In this document: positions 7,066 through 16,638 of the stretch, in pieces | Numbering within the stretch: position 1 is the stretch's first letter | How the letters are laid out: each line of letters starts with the position of its first letter | Source: Ligilactobacillus salitolerans | GTDB lineage: Bacteria; Bacillota; Bacilli; Lactobacillales; Lactobacillaceae | Direction: 5' to 3' | NCBI RefSeq assembly: GCF_003864415.1 | Contig: NZ_BFFP01000014.1 | Location: 1 to 51,835, forward strand | Length of the DNA stretch: 51,835 bases | Notes under the pieces: model-generated | The model's database searches: none | What the model saw: the letters and a program-made list of their open reading frames with translations, nothing else | Told to the model about the DNA's origin: nothing | Made by a program: the position numbers and the translations under genes

Positions 7066-8400
7066 TTACTTGCGTTTTGCCTCACGCCGCTTGGCGCGGG
7101 ACTCGATCCGCCGTTTTTGTTGTTGATCCTTCTTGATGGCATACTTAATGCGTTTTTTATAGCCAGGCTTATGCTTGGTTTTTTCTTTTTTAGCCATCCC
7201 ACGTAAAGACGGATCCATGGCATCATGGCGATGTTTGCGTTTGACACGCCGTTTTCTATCATAGGAATCAACGATCTCACCGTTGCGCAAAGCCTTAGGC
7301 GCAAAAGTGATCCCCATCTCTTCTAGTTCGGCTACCTTACTGTCATCATCCGGACCATATAAGGTAATTGCTGTGCCAGGCATATTATTTCTTCCTGTCC
7401 GCCCAACACGGTGAACAAAGAATTCTAAGTCGGTCGGCAGATCATCATTGATGACATGTGAGACTCCTTCAATATCGATCCCACGTGCTGCAAGGTCAGT
7501 CGCCACAACAAACTGATAGTCAAGGTTATGGATCTTTTTCATGACCCGTTTCCGTTCTCTGGGCTGCAAGCCGCCGTGGATCTTAGCAACTTCCAAACCA
7601 TGCTGACGCAAGTAATCTGTCAAGACATCTGCTCGTTCTTTAGTATTGGTAAAAATCAGGACCAGATACGGTTCACCCAAGGTCAAAAGCTGATAGATCA
7701 ACTGATTCCTATCACGGCCTTTAGTCGACAAGAGCCAATTATCAACTGTCGGACTGATAATTGCTTGATTCTCAACCACAACTGTCACCGGGTTGCTCAT
7801 ATATTTTCTTAAAAATGGCTGGAGTTTTTCCGGGATAGTTGCTGAAAAGACCAGCATCTGCAGATTTTCCGGCATGGCCGAAGCAATTGCGTCAGTATCT
7901 TTCAAAAAGCCCATATCCAAAGTCATATCGGCTTCATCAACGACAAAGTGGCGCGTCAAGTGAATATCAAGGTCTCCGTTCTTGATCAGATCTAAGATCC
8001 GCCCTGGTGTTCCGATCACGATTTGCGGCTGGTGCCGCTCCAACTTAGCTGCTTGTCTTTTCTTGTCGGTCCCACCGACGTAGTTAGCAAGGCTGATCTC
8101 TTCTGGTGCTTGCGTTGCGATTTGTTTTGCCGCTGCATAGATCTGATAAGCTAACTCGCGGCTCGGGGTGGTAATTACCGCTTGAACTTCATGCACTTTA
8201 GGGTCGAGCTCATTAAAAATCGGGAGCAAAAAGGCATGGGTCTTACCGCTGCCCGTTTGCGCCTGCCCGACAACATTTTTTTGGTGCATGATCGGCGAAA
8301 GCAGGCGTTGCTGTGCGATAGTCGGCTCAGTAAAGCCTAATTCTTCAATGGCCTGCTCAATAAATGGTTTGAAATGATAGTCAGTAAAATTATTGGTCAT
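7066..8400 (-). CDS. cshB: DEAD-box RNA helicase CshB
   Basis: An ATP-dependent RNA helicase of 444 residues. Motifs in order: Q-motif region FTEPTIAQQRLLSP, Walker A AQTGSGKT (47-54), TPSRELA, TPGRIL, DEAD (155-158), SAT in VFSATIPE, and HRVGRTGR near residue 330. The C-terminal tail is strongly basic (KRRIESRAKRREAKRK), usual for RNA-binding helicases. The N-terminus and the place next to nrnA and alaS fit CshB (B. subtilis YqfR), which helps in cold growth and RNA turnover. It overlaps nrnA by 11 bases and is thus translationally coupled to it. Confidence 0.9.
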   Translation of the reverse strand: MTNNFTDYHFKPFIEQAIEELGFTEPTIAQQRLLSPIMHQKNVVGQAQTGSGKTHAFLLPIFNELDPKVHEVQAVITTPSRELAYQIYAAAKQIATQAPEEISLANYVGGTDKKRQAAKLERHQPQIVIGTPGRILDLIKNGDLDIHLTRHFVVDEADMTLDMGFLKDTDAIASAMPENLQMLVFSATIPEKLQPFLRKYMSNPVTVVVENQAIISPTVDNWLLSTKGRDRNQLIYQLLTLGEPYLVLIFTNTKERADVLTDYLRQHGLEVAKIHGGLQPRERKRVMKKIHNLDYQFVVATDLAARGIDIEGVSHVINDDLPTDLEFFVHRVGRTGRNNMPGTAITLYGPDDDSKVAELEEMGITFAPKALRNGEIVDSYDRKRRVKRKHRHDAMDPSLRGMAKKEKTKHKPGYKKRIKYAIKKDQQQKRRIESRAKRREAKRK

Positions 8401-9355
8401 TTTGTTCTCCTATTTCAGTGGCAGCAATCTGGTCGAGTTTTTGGACGAATTCTTTGATCTTTGAGCCATCCTTCAAGGTTGCTCCACTGGCCAGCGGATG
8501 TCCGCCGCCGTCATATTCCTTGGCCAGCTCATTGATAATAGCTTTTTTAGAGCGGATCCGCAAACGATAAGACCCGTCTTTTTGCTGCACAAAAATCGTC
8601 CAGCATTTGACCGTTGAAACCTTGCCAAGTAACGGTACGATCCCAGCTGTTCCAGCATCTCCCAACTCAAATTTAGCCAAGATCTCATTGGTCAAAATAA
8701 TGTAGGCAGCATCATGTTCAGTAATTTGCATATTTTCCCAGACATATGCGGAAAGCCGTGCAACAGCGGGTTCAATATCATCTAAGCGCCGATTGATCGC
8801 CGCTGCATCAAAATCTCGTTCCATTAATGCAGCCGCAACACGCATCGTGTGCGGTGTAGTCGCATCATACATGAAACGGCCAGTATCCCCAACGATCCCA
8901 GCATATAACATGCGCGCCGCAGCCGCCGAGACTTTTAACTCTCCGTGTGACGCTTCAGCCAGGTCGAAAATCAACTCAGAAGTACTCGATGCTTGTGGTT
9001 TGACCCACTTCAAGTCGCCAAAATCATCATCATTTGGGTGATGATCGATTTTGATCATCATCTTGCCCTTGGTATAGCGTGGATCATCGACCCGCGGTGT
9101 ATTTGCAGTGTCGACCACGATCACCAACGCATCCTGATAGACTTGGTCCTCGACCTGTTCTTCAGGCGCGATCCAGGCTAGACCTTTAGCCGCTGAACCA
9201 ACTTGGTAAACTTTTTTATTGGGAAAACTTTCCCGCAAAATCGTAGCTAAACCGCACTGCGAGCCGATCGCATCTGGATCTGGCCGCTGGTGACGGTGAA
9301 TCAGGATCGTATCATACTGACGGATCTGTTCAATTATTTTCTCTTGGATGGACAT
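8390..9355 (-). CDS. nrnA: Bifunctional oligoribonuclease / pAp phosphatase NrnA
   Basis: A DHH/DHHA1 phosphoesterase of 321 residues that degrades short RNA oligonucleotides and dephosphorylates 3'-phosphoadenosine 5'-phosphate. Metal-binding motifs seen: RHQRPDPDAIGSQ near residue 25, VVDTANTPR, the DHH signature in KIDHHPNDDDFGD, and the C-terminal glycine motif GGGHPLASGA. ATG 9355 follows an AAGGAGC site. The pairing with cshB suggests a joint role in finishing RNA decay. Confidence 0.93.
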   Translation of the reverse strand: MSIQEKIIEQIRQYDTILIHRHQRPDPDAIGSQCGLATILRESFPNKKVYQVGSAAKGLAWIAPEEQVEDQVYQDALVIVVDTANTPRVDDPRYTKGKMMIKIDHHPNDDDFGDLKWVKPQASSTSELIFDLAEASHGELKVSAAAARMLYAGIVGDTGRFMYDATTPHTMRVAAALMERDFDAAAINRRLDDIEPAVARLSAYVWENMQITEHDAAYIILTNEILAKFELGDAGTAGIVPLLGKVSTVKCWTIFVQQKDGSYRLRIRSKKAIINELAKEYDGGGHPLASGATLKDGSKIKEFVQKLDQIAATEIGEQNDQ

Positions 9356-9494
9356 AAAAGTGCTCCTTATATTATCTATTAATTACAATTTCGTTGTTCT
9401 CAGATCGGCTGGCCGACCTGATCAAAGTGCTTAACAGTTAACTATACATTTTTTATCCGGTATTTTCAAAACAATCTTGTTGATATCCTGCTTT

Positions 9495-10580
9495 TTATTT
9501 CCACAAAGGCAAAACAATATTTTCATACTCCAAAGGATCAAGGTTAGTCACGGTCAAGCCTAAAAGTCGAATGTCATAATGTTCAGGATCTTGGATCTGC
9601 TCCAGCAAGCTTTTACCGTAAAATTCAAAAGTTTCTGTCTCATTAGGCAAATAATCATCTAAGGTGATCCGTTTGGTAGTCGTCTCAAAGGCAGAATTTC
9701 TGACTTTGAGGACTAAAGTTTTGCCGTGTTTTTGCCGTTGCTCCAACTCCTGTGCCAATCGAGCAGCACTCTTTTTTAAAAAATTGTCTACTGCCAGACT
9801 ATCAGTCAGGGGCTGGTCAAAGGTCCTCTCATTGCCCAGTGATTTTCGTTCACGCTGCCATTCTACCGGCCGTTCATCAATGCCGCGGACCCTGTGATAA
9901 AAAACATAGCCCATTTTGCCAAAGTGTCCGATCAGCTCCGAGGCAGTCAACTGGTAAAGGTCCTTGCCCGTGAAAACTCCGAGATCATGCATTTTGGGAA
10001 CTGTCTTTTTTCCGACTCCCCGAAATTTTTCGATTGGTAAAGGAAATAAAAATTCTTTCGTTTCATCCTGCCGGACAACCGTGATTCCAACTGGCTTGCG
10101 GTAGTCAGAAGCCAATTTGGCCAAAAACTTATTATAAGAAATCCCAGCCGAGCAGGTTAAAGAAACCTTGCTGTAAATTTCTTGCTGCAGCATGCATGCC
10201 AAATCTATGGCAGAATTGAGCTGTTTTTTATTTTCAGTGACATCCAGGTATGCTTCATCGAAGGCGACCGGTTCAATTTTATCAGTATACTCATGAAAAA
10301 TTTCATGGATCTGTGAAGAAACTGCCCGGTATTTTTTAAAATCTGGATCTTTAAAGTAGGCCTGAGAGCAGAGTTTCAATGCTTCCTGACTGCTCATAGC
10401 AGAATGGATCCCATAACTGCGAGCAACATAGTTCGCAGTTGCAACCACACCGTGTCCGCCGGTTTTGCGCGGATCACGGGCAATGACCAACGGACGCTTG
10501 ACCAAGCTGGGATCATCGCGCATTTCAATTGAAGCATAAAAAGCATCCATATCGATATGAATTATTTTTCGCTCTTTCAC
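9495..10580 (-). CDS. dinB: DNA polymerase IV (Y-family)
   Basis: Error-prone translesion polymerase of 361 residues. Motifs: IIHIDMDAFYASIE with the first catalytic Asp, SYGIHSAMS, and the second catalytic pair in FDEAYLDVT; then thumb and little-finger domains. The C-terminus ends with IVLPLW, possibly a beta-clamp contact. I place the start at GTG 10580, with GGGGGG about 8 bases upstream and the family's usual short N-terminus; a longer frame upstream would run through the zwf terminator. No LexA-type box was seen near it. Confidence 0.92.
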   Translation of the reverse strand: MKERKIIHIDMDAFYASIEMRDDPSLVKRPLVIARDPRKTGGHGVVATANYVARSYGIHSAMSSQEALKLCSQAYFKDPDFKKYRAVSSQIHEIFHEYTDKIEPVAFDEAYLDVTENKKQLNSAIDLACMLQQEIYSKVSLTCSAGISYNKFLAKLASDYRKPVGITVVRQDETKEFLFPLPIEKFRGVGKKTVPKMHDLGVFTGKDLYQLTASELIGHFGKMGYVFYHRVRGIDERPVEWQRERKSLGNERTFDQPLTDSLAVDNFLKKSAARLAQELEQRQKHGKTLVLKVRNSAFETTTKRITLDDYLPNETETFEFYGKSLLEQIQDPEHYDIRLLGLTVTNLDPLEYENIVLPLWK

Positions 10581-10620
10581 AGCTTGGCCCCCCTTTACCT
10601 TGTCATATTTTGTTGCTTGC

Positions 10621-10656
10621 AAAAACAAAAAAACAGCAGCAATATTCGCTACTGTT
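10621..10656 (-). terminator. Terminator after zwf
   Basis: AACAGTAGC and GCTGCTGTT form a 9-bp stem (one G-U pair) around a 7-base loop, followed by seven T. It lies 22 bases after the zwf stop and upstream of dinB. Confidence 0.88.
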
Positions 10657-10678
10657 ATTTTAACATTATTTAGTCTAA

Positions 10679-12160
10679 TCAGCCTTGATCTGGACGGAAA
10701 TGCCATTGATTGCCGTCTGCAGCCAACAGATCATCGGCTCCCTTGGGCCCCATCGATCCAGCCGGATAAAGATCGATCTGGCCTTCTGCTTGTTTCTGCC
10801 AGCCTTGACGAATTGCATCGACAAACCGCCATGAATAGTAAACCTCATCCCAGTGTGAAAAGCTGGCTGTATCTCCTTGTAAAACATCATAGAGTAATTT
10901 CTCATATCCAACCGGCATCTTAGATTGGATCTCTTCTCCATGTTCATGTTTCAAGTGCATGCTTTGAATGCTGTATTGGTCAAAATCGACTTTCTTGCCG
11001 TTCAAACGCAATTCCATGCCTGGATTCGGGTCAACTTTAAAAGTTAAAATATTACGTTTCAACTGATCTTCGCCGAAAATATTGTACGGGGCATTTTTAA
11101 AGACCACATCGATCTGCGTGTTCTTAGTTGTTAGCCGCTTACCAGTTCGAACATAAATCGGCACCCCAGCCATACTCATGTTGTCCACAAAGATTTTCCC
11201 AGCTACGAAGGTTTCCGTTTTGGAATCTGGTGCAACTTGATTTTCTTCCCGATAGGCAGCCTGCCCATTGCCGGCTCCATATTGCCCAAAAACAAAGTTC
11301 TGCTTAACCCCTGCTTGATCGTAGACACGCAAAGCTTTCAAAGCGCTGATTTTTTCTTTACGAATATCAGCGTCTGTATACATGGTTGGCGCGTTCATGG
11401 TCAGCAAAGCAACTGTCTGCAGGATGTGATTTTGAACCATATCCCGTAATGCCCCAGCATTTTCATAGTAACCAGCCCGTTCTTCGACCCCGAGTGCTTC
11501 ACTCAAGGTGATCTGAATGTTATCAATGTAGCGGTAATTCCACAGAGCATTGAAGATATTATTGCTGAACCTTAATGCTGGAATACTTTGGATCATTTCC
11601 TTGCCTAAGTAATGATCGATCCGGTAGACATCATCTTCTGGGAAATATTGATTGATACTGTCATTCAACTCAACAGCACTTTTGACATCGCGGCCAAATG
11701 GTTTTTCGATCACGACACGATTATAGCCGTTGTCAGTTACAAGTCCTTGCGTCTTAACATGCTCGCAGATCGTTGAGAAAAATTGCGGCGACATTGCCAA
11801 GTAAAAGACACGGTTCCCGTTGATCGCATACTTTTTATCTAACTCATCAGCTAACTGACGCAAAGTCTCATAATGCTGTGTGTCATTAACGTTATGTGAC
11901 TGGTAATAAAAATGACTCGAGAATTCATTGGCCTGCCGTGCAGTAATTTCCATGCCTGAAATCGAATTGCGTACGATCTGCTGATAACGTTCATTGGTCC
12001 AAGGCCGCCGTGCCGTACCGATCACCGCGAAATTTTCCTTAAGGTAACCTTGTTTGTATAAGTTAAATAAAGATGGATATAATTTGCGCTGTGCTAAATC
12101 CCCAGTTCCTCCGAAGATAATAAACAACGACTTCTGTTCACTTGTCATTTTGTCGCGCAC
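10679..12160 (-). CDS. zwf: Glucose-6-phosphate 1-dehydrogenase
   Basis: Oxidises glucose 6-phosphate to 6-phosphogluconolactone with NADP, the first step of the oxidative pentose phosphate or phosphoketolase route. 493 residues. The nucleotide site is IIFGGTGDLAQRK, the substrate motif is RIDHYLGKEM, and EKPFGRD is also conserved. The start taken is GTG 12160, with AGGAAAG just upstream; ATG 12148 (MTSEQK) is possible but 17 bases from that site. A TGCTATAAT element lies 30 bases upstream and a terminator follows. The next enzyme of the route may be the lactonase at 49.8 kb. Confidence 0.97.
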   Translation of the reverse strand: MRDKMTSEQKSLFIIFGGTGDLAQRKLYPSLFNLYKQGYLKENFAVIGTARRPWTNERYQQIVRNSISGMEITARQANEFSSHFYYQSHNVNDTQHYETLRQLADELDKKYAINGNRVFYLAMSPQFFSTICEHVKTQGLVTDNGYNRVVIEKPFGRDVKSAVELNDSINQYFPEDDVYRIDHYLGKEMIQSIPALRFSNNIFNALWNYRYIDNIQITLSEALGVEERAGYYENAGALRDMVQNHILQTVALLTMNAPTMYTDADIRKEKISALKALRVYDQAGVKQNFVFGQYGAGNGQAAYREENQVAPDSKTETFVAGKIFVDNMSMAGVPIYVRTGKRLTTKNTQIDVVFKNAPYNIFGEDQLKRNILTFKVDPNPGMELRLNGKKVDFDQYSIQSMHLKHEHGEEIQSKMPVGYEKLLYDVLQGDTASFSHWDEVYYSWRFVDAIRQGWQKQAEGQIDLYPAGSMGPKGADDLLAADGNQWHFRPDQG

Positions 12161-12189
12161 CGCTTTCCTAATTTTTTTATCGTATTTTC

Positions 12190-12198
12190 ATTATAGCA
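12190..12198 (-). promoter_or_regulatory. Extended -10 promoter of zwf
   Basis: TGCTATAAT on the minus strand, an extended -10 with a perfect TATAAT. No good -35 sits 17 bases upstream, as is common for TGn promoters. It lies between the fabI terminator and zwf. Confidence 0.6.
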
Positions 12199-12282
12199 TT
12201 TTTTAATTTATTCGGACTAATTTGGGGCTTATCTAATTAAAACTTTTTTATTTATCTTAAGTTCTCGCTTTTCTGCCATAAG

Positions 12283-12322
12283 AAAAACGCCTCACACCCG
12301 CAAAAAAACGAGTATCAGGCGT
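12283..12322 (-). terminator. Terminator of the fab/acc operon (after fabI)
   Basis: A 13-base stem with small mismatches (CGCCTGATACTCG with CGGGTGTGAGGCG) and a T-rich loop, followed by TTTTTC on the minus strand. It marks the 3' end of the 13-gene fatty-acid transcript. Confidence 0.9.
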
Positions 12323-12334
12323 GATAGTATTTTA

Positions 12335-13093
12335 CTAGATCAAATGAACACCCTTATCGACGTAGATCGTATCTCCAACTACACCAGTAGAGAGGTCGCT
12401 CATTAAGAAAGCACATGCTCCACCGATTTCTTTGGTTGTAACTGAAGCACCATCAACTGTCCGGTCTTGAGATTCCTGCAAAAGATTGGAATGATCTTTC
12501 ACGCCTGTCACAGCTAAAGTCTTGACTGCACCGGCAGAGATCGCATTGACGCGCACGCCGTATTTACCCATATCCCGGGCTAAGTAACGCACGTTGGCTT
12601 CCAAAGCCGCCTTAGCTACACCCATGACATTGTAATTTGGGATCGCTCTTTCTGAACCAAAGTAAGTCAAGGTAACGATGCTGGCAGGATCATTTAACAG
12701 CTCTTGCCCATAATGAGCCACGGCAAGCAATGAATATGATGAAATATTATTAGCTAAAGCGTAGCCTTCCCGACTTGTATTTTGAATATCGCCGGCTAGT
12801 TCTTCTTTATTGGCAAAAGCAATCGCGTGAACGATCCCATCTAACTTGCCGAAACGATTTTTGACCTCAGCAAAGGCCTGCTCGATACTTTCGTCTTGAG
12901 CAACATCGCATTCGATCAAACGCTCTTCATCAGTAACTAGTCTGCTGACACTTTTTTTCATACGTTCATTTTGATAAGTATAAATGACAGTAGCGCCCTG
13001 TTCTTCAAGCGCATTAGCGCAGCCCCAAGCAATCGAACGCTTATTAGCAACACCCATGACTAAGATTTTTTTGTTTTCCAATAAATTTCCCAT
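12335..13093 (-). CDS. fabI: Enoyl-[acyl-carrier-protein] reductase, NADH type
   Basis: Reduces trans-2-enoyl-ACP to acyl-ACP, the last step of each elongation round. 252 residues, SDR fold. The atypical FabI nucleotide motif GVANKRSIAWG lies near residues 14-24, and the catalytic Tyr144, Tyr154 and Lys161 fit the FabI Y-x9-Y-x6-K pattern. It is the last gene of the operon and is followed by a terminator. No fabK or fabL was seen here, so FabI is probably the main enoyl reductase. Confidence 0.96.
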   Translation of the reverse strand: MGNLLENKKILVMGVANKRSIAWGCANALEEQGATVIYTYQNERMKKSVSRLVTDEERLIECDVAQDESIEQAFAEVKNRFGKLDGIVHAIAFANKEELAGDIQNTSREGYALANNISSYSLLAVAHYGQELLNDPASIVTLTYFGSERAIPNYNVMGVAKAALEANVRYLARDMGKYGVRVNAISAGAVKTLAVTGVKDHSNLLQESQDRTVDGASVTTKEIGGACAFLMSDLSTGVVGDTIYVDKGVHLI

Positions 13094-13185
13094 AAAAATG
13101 ATCCTCTCTCATCATTATTTTTTTCTGCCGGTCTACCATAGCAATATCTTTCTTCGGCAAATTGATAATTATGTCTCTATAATAA

Positions 13186-13968
13186 CTAAAACTTGCGATA
13201 CCTAGCATGCCGCGTCTTTAATAACTCAGCCGTTGATAAAGCCTGTAATTTGCTCAGTTCCCTGTGCAAGACCTGATTGATATTGCGGCAAAAACGCTTC
13301 TTGGCTCCTGGTTCAGGAATAATTCCTTCGATCACGCCGGCTTTAAGCAGGGCTTCTGGTGTTAGCTGCATGACTTCTGCTGCCTCATCAGCTTTATTAG
13401 CATCTTTCCATAAGATAGATGCAAAGCCTTCTGGTGAAAGAACTGAGTACATCGAATTTTCACTCATCCAGACCTGGTCGCCGCAAGCTAAAGCTAAGGC
13501 ACCGCCGCTGCCGCCTTCACCATAGATCACTGTCAAAAAGGGCACCTTGACGTCTGCAATTTCAAACAAATTACGCGCAATGGCTTCCCCTTGACCCTGC
13601 TCTTCAGCGCTAGCCGCGGGATAGGCACCGGCTGTATTCACGAAAGCCAAGACCGGCCGGTGAAATTTTTCAGCTTGCTTGATCAGCCGTAATGATTTAC
13701 GATATGCAGCCGGAGTTGGACTGCCAAAATGTTTGGCGATCCGTTCTTTAGCCGATGTTCCCTTATCGATTATCAAAACCGTCACCGCTTGGCCATCAAA
13801 GTGAGCTAGACCGCCAACGATCGACGGATCATCATCGTTAGCGCGATCCCCATGGAGTTCCATAAAATCCGGAAACAATTCTGCTAATAATTCTTGACCG
13901 GTAATTTTTTTGGCATCACGTGCAGCGACAACGATTTCTCCCGCAGACCGCGGCTTCTTCTTTAACAA
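13186..13968 (-). CDS. accA: Acetyl-CoA carboxylase carboxyltransferase subunit alpha
   Basis: With AccD it transfers the carboxyl group from biotin to acetyl-CoA to make malonyl-CoA. 260 residues, the short form typical of lactic acid bacteria. Conserved blocks: FMELHGDRA, PTPAAYRKSLRL, AFVNTAGAYPAASAEEQGQ and GEGGSGGALAL. The start is a TTG two bases after the accD stop, with a weak AAAGGCGGTG site inside accD, suggesting coupling. The gap of 92 bases to fabI holds only the fabI ribosome site. Confidence 0.95.
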   Translation of the reverse strand: MLKKKPRSAGEIVVAARDAKKITGQELLAELFPDFMELHGDRANDDDPSIVGGLAHFDGQAVTVLIIDKGTSAKERIAKHFGSPTPAAYRKSLRLIKQAEKFHRPVLAFVNTAGAYPAASAEEQGQGEAIARNLFEIADVKVPFLTVIYGEGGSGGALALACGDQVWMSENSMYSVLSPEGFASILWKDANKADEAAEVMQLTPEALLKAGVIEGIIPEPGAKKRFCRNINQVLHRELSKLQALSTAELLKTRHARYRKF

Positions 13969-13970
13969 AC

Positions 13971-14831
13971 TTACGATAACTTTTCACCGCCTTTTTCTTG
14001 GTTCATCTCGACCAGCCATTCGATCGTATCCTTCTCTTGTTTTCGGGCAACAATTGCATCGATAAAGCCATGGTCTAAAATGTTCTCTGCGTCTTGCAAG
14101 TTTTCAGGAACTTTTTGATGCATGGTCTGCTCGATCACCCGTTTACCCGCAAAACCGATCAGCGCATGGGGCTCAGCTAAGATTATGTCGCCTTGCATCG
14201 CAAAACTCGCGGTGACGCCGCCAGTCGTCGGATCGGTGAGTACGGTCAAATAAAACAGCCCTGCCTCAGAATGCTCTTTAACAACCTGCGAAACCTTCGC
14301 CATCTGCATCAAGGAAAATATTCCCTCCTGCATTCGCGCTCCGCCAGAAGCAGTAAATAACACGACCGCCTTGGAAGCCTGAGTCGCATATTCAAACAGA
14401 CGAGCAATTTTTTCACCAGTGACCGTTCCCAATGAGCCCATGATAAATTTCGGATCCATGATGCCTAAATAAAATTCTTGCTCACCGATCCGAGCTTTCC
14501 CTGTTAAGACTGAGTCATTCAGGTCGGTTGCTCGCGCGGCTTTTTGCAATTTTTTATCATAGTCTGGAAAGTCTAATGGGTCTTTGGTTTGCAGGTCTGC
14601 ATCAAATTCTGTAAAATCATCAACCAGCCACTCTAACCGGTCGCGACTGCTAATGCGAAAACCATAACCGCAATTGGGGCAAGTCGAATAGCGGCCTAAA
14701 TCTTTATGGTAGACTGATTGCTGACATTTAGGGCACGCAAGCCAAACTCCGCTAGGAACACTTTCTTGCGCTTTTTTATCCGCCTTAATATGTTTCTGGC
14801 CCAGTGTTTTCAGTTCATCAAACAGCTGCAT
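13971..14831 (-). CDS. accD: Acetyl-CoA carboxylase carboxyltransferase subunit beta
   Basis: Partner of AccA in the carboxyltransferase. 286 residues. The N-terminal zinc ribbon has four Cys: CPKC near 33-36 and CPNC near 52-55. It is followed by the crotonase-like core with MDPKFIMGSLGTVTGEKI and FTASGGARMQEG. It starts 14 bases inside the end of accC, so translation is coupled. Confidence 0.96.
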   Translation of the reverse strand: MQLFDELKTLGQKHIKADKKAQESVPSGVWLACPKCQQSVYHKDLGRYSTCPNCGYGFRISSRDRLEWLVDDFTEFDADLQTKDPLDFPDYDKKLQKAARATDLNDSVLTGKARIGEQEFYLGIMDPKFIMGSLGTVTGEKIARLFEYATQASKAVVLFTASGGARMQEGIFSLMQMAKVSQVVKEHSEAGLFYLTVLTDPTTGGVTASFAMQGDIILAEPHALIGFAGKRVIEQTMHQKVPENLQDAENILDHGFIDAIVARKQEKDTIEWLVEMNQEKGGEKLS

Positions 14832-16197
14832 GACTATCCCTTCTCTTCCAATCTGGTAAAAATGTTTGTTCTACATATTCCGTAGTGACAGTTCCTTCTT
14901 TAAATGTCGGGTCTTCCAAGAGGTCTAAATAAAACTTCTGGTTGGTCGTGATCCCAGAAATAACCATTTCGTCTAACAGACGTTTGACCTTTTCGATCGC
15001 CTCGCGTCTATTTGGACCCTGTGCAATTAACTTAGCGATCATAGAATCGTAGAAAGGCGAGATTTGGCAGCCGGCATATAAGGCAGTATCCATTCGCATT
15101 CCTAAATTGCCGACTGGCACATACAAGTAATCAACTTTTCCGGTCGACGGAAAGAAGTTCTTGCTCGGGTCTTCGGCGTTGATCCGGCATTCGATTGCTG
15201 CACCCTGCAGCTTGATCTCACTTTGTTTAAAAGGCAACGCCTCACCGGCTGCAACTTTAACTTGCGCCTTGACCAGATCAATACCTGTGACCATTTCAGT
15301 CACAGTGTGTTCTACTTGGATCCGTGTGTTCATTTCCATAAAATAAAAATGCTGGTCTTGATCCATCAAAAACTCGATCGTACCGGTATTCAAATAATCA
15401 ATTGCTGTGGCTGCACGTAACGCGATCTCCCCCAGCTCCTGCCGTTTTTGCTCCGTGACCAAAGAACACGGACTTTCTTCGATCATCTTCTGCTTACCGC
15501 GTTGGACCGAGCAATCACGTTCCGGGAAATAAACCGCATTTCCTTGCTGATCGCAAAAGACTTGGACTTCGATGTGCTTGACGTTATTCATGATTTTTTC
15601 CAAATACATTCGGCCATCGCCGAAAGCACTTGCTGCTTCACGGCTGGCTTCTTGATAAGCAGCCGTCAAACTTCCTTCATCATCTACCCGCCGAATTCCT
15701 TTGCCGCCGCCGCCAGCTGCAGCTTTTAACAAAACTGGAAAGCCGACTTTTTTGGCAACTTTTTCAGCTTCCTCAGCATCCTTTAAGAAGCCGGTCGAAC
15801 CGGGTATCACCGGCACGCCGCTTTTTTGCATTTGCGTGCGCGCGTTAGCCTTGTTTCCCATCAAATCGATAGTTTCGGACCGCGGCCCAATAAAGGTGAT
15901 CCCACAGTCTTCACACATTTCAACAAACCGGCTGTTTTCTGAAAGAAAACCAAATCCAGGGTGGATCGCCTGTGCTCCAGTTCCCACTGCAGCAGCTAAG
16001 ATATTTTTCATATTCAAATATGAATCTTGCGGCCGCGCCGTACCAACACAAACCGCCTCATCGGCCAACTGCACATGCAGACTTTCCTGGTCTGCGGTCG
16101 AGTAAATCGCGACTGATTTGATCCCGAGCTCTTTTAAAGACCGGATGATCCGAACCGCAATTTCGCCGCGATTTGCTACCAATACTTTCGAGAACAT
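14818..16197 (-). CDS. accC: Acetyl-CoA carboxylase biotin carboxylase subunit
   Basis: ATP-dependent carboxylation of biotin on AccB. 459 residues with the ATP-grasp fold. Seen: FSKVLVANRGEIAVRI at the N-terminus, the glycine-rich loop AAAGGGGKGIRRV, the catalytic stretch MEMNTRIQVEHTVTEM, and ECRINAEDP. It begins 8 bases after fabZ2. With AccB, AccD and AccA it completes the four-subunit enzyme within this operon. Confidence 0.97.
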   Translation of the reverse strand: MFSKVLVANRGEIAVRIIRSLKELGIKSVAIYSTADQESLHVQLADEAVCVGTARPQDSYLNMKNILAAAVGTGAQAIHPGFGFLSENSRFVEMCEDCGITFIGPRSETIDLMGNKANARTQMQKSGVPVIPGSTGFLKDAEEAEKVAKKVGFPVLLKAAAGGGGKGIRRVDDEGSLTAAYQEASREAASAFGDGRMYLEKIMNNVKHIEVQVFCDQQGNAVYFPERDCSVQRGKQKMIEESPCSLVTEQKRQELGEIALRAATAIDYLNTGTIEFLMDQDQHFYFMEMNTRIQVEHTVTEMVTGIDLVKAQVKVAAGEALPFKQSEIKLQGAAIECRINAEDPSKNFFPSTGKVDYLYVPVGNLGMRMDTALYAGCQISPFYDSMIAKLIAQGPNRREAIEKVKRLLDEMVISGITTNQKFYLDLLEDPTFKEGTVTTEYVEQTFLPDWKRRDSHAAV

Positions 16198-16205
16198 TCT
16201 AATCG

Positions 16206-16637
16206 TTAATCCCCAATCATAAATGTGATCTCAGCGGTGCAGGCTTTTTTCCCGTCGACGGTCGCAACCGCTTTACCTAAACCAACACTGCCTCTGATTT
16301 TTTCAAGTGTGACTTCTAAACGCATTTGATCGCCAGGGCGTACCACCTTGCGGAATTTAGCCGACTTGATCCCGCCAAAGTACGCGGTCTTGCCTTTAAA
16401 TTCATCTAAGGTCAACAGCGCAACTGCACCTGTTTGTGCCAGTGCTTCGACGATCAAGACACCCGGCATGACCGGATTGCCTGGAAAATGCCCCTGGAAG
16501 ATCTCCTCGTGCACAGTCACATTTCTAAGTGCAACTGCTCTTTTCCCAGGCTCTAATTCATCGATCCGGTCGATCAAAAGCATCGGGTAGCGGTGCGGAA
16601 TAATCTCTTGGATCTGGGTCGAATCTAATACTGTCAT
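16206..16637 (-). CDS. fabZ: 3-hydroxyacyl-ACP dehydratase FabZ (second copy, fabZ2)
   Basis: Hot-dog fold dehydratase of 143 residues that removes water from 3-hydroxyacyl-ACP. The catalytic His is in [11 protein letters not shown] and the Glu in [10 protein letters not shown]. The start ATG 16637 has GAGGAGG about 6 bases upstream and lies one base after the accB stop; the longer open frame upstream is only the shadow of accB. It is the more canonical of the two FabZ copies ([13 protein letters not shown]). Confidence 0.95.
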   Translation of the reverse strand: MTVLDSTQIQEIIPHRYPMLLIDRIDELEPGKRAVALRNVTVHEEIFQGHFPGNPVMPGVLIVEALAQTGAVALLTLDEFKGKTAYFGGIKSAKFRKVVRPGDQMRLEVTLEKIRGSVGLGKAVATVDGKKACTAEITFMIGD

Positions 16638-16638
16638 C

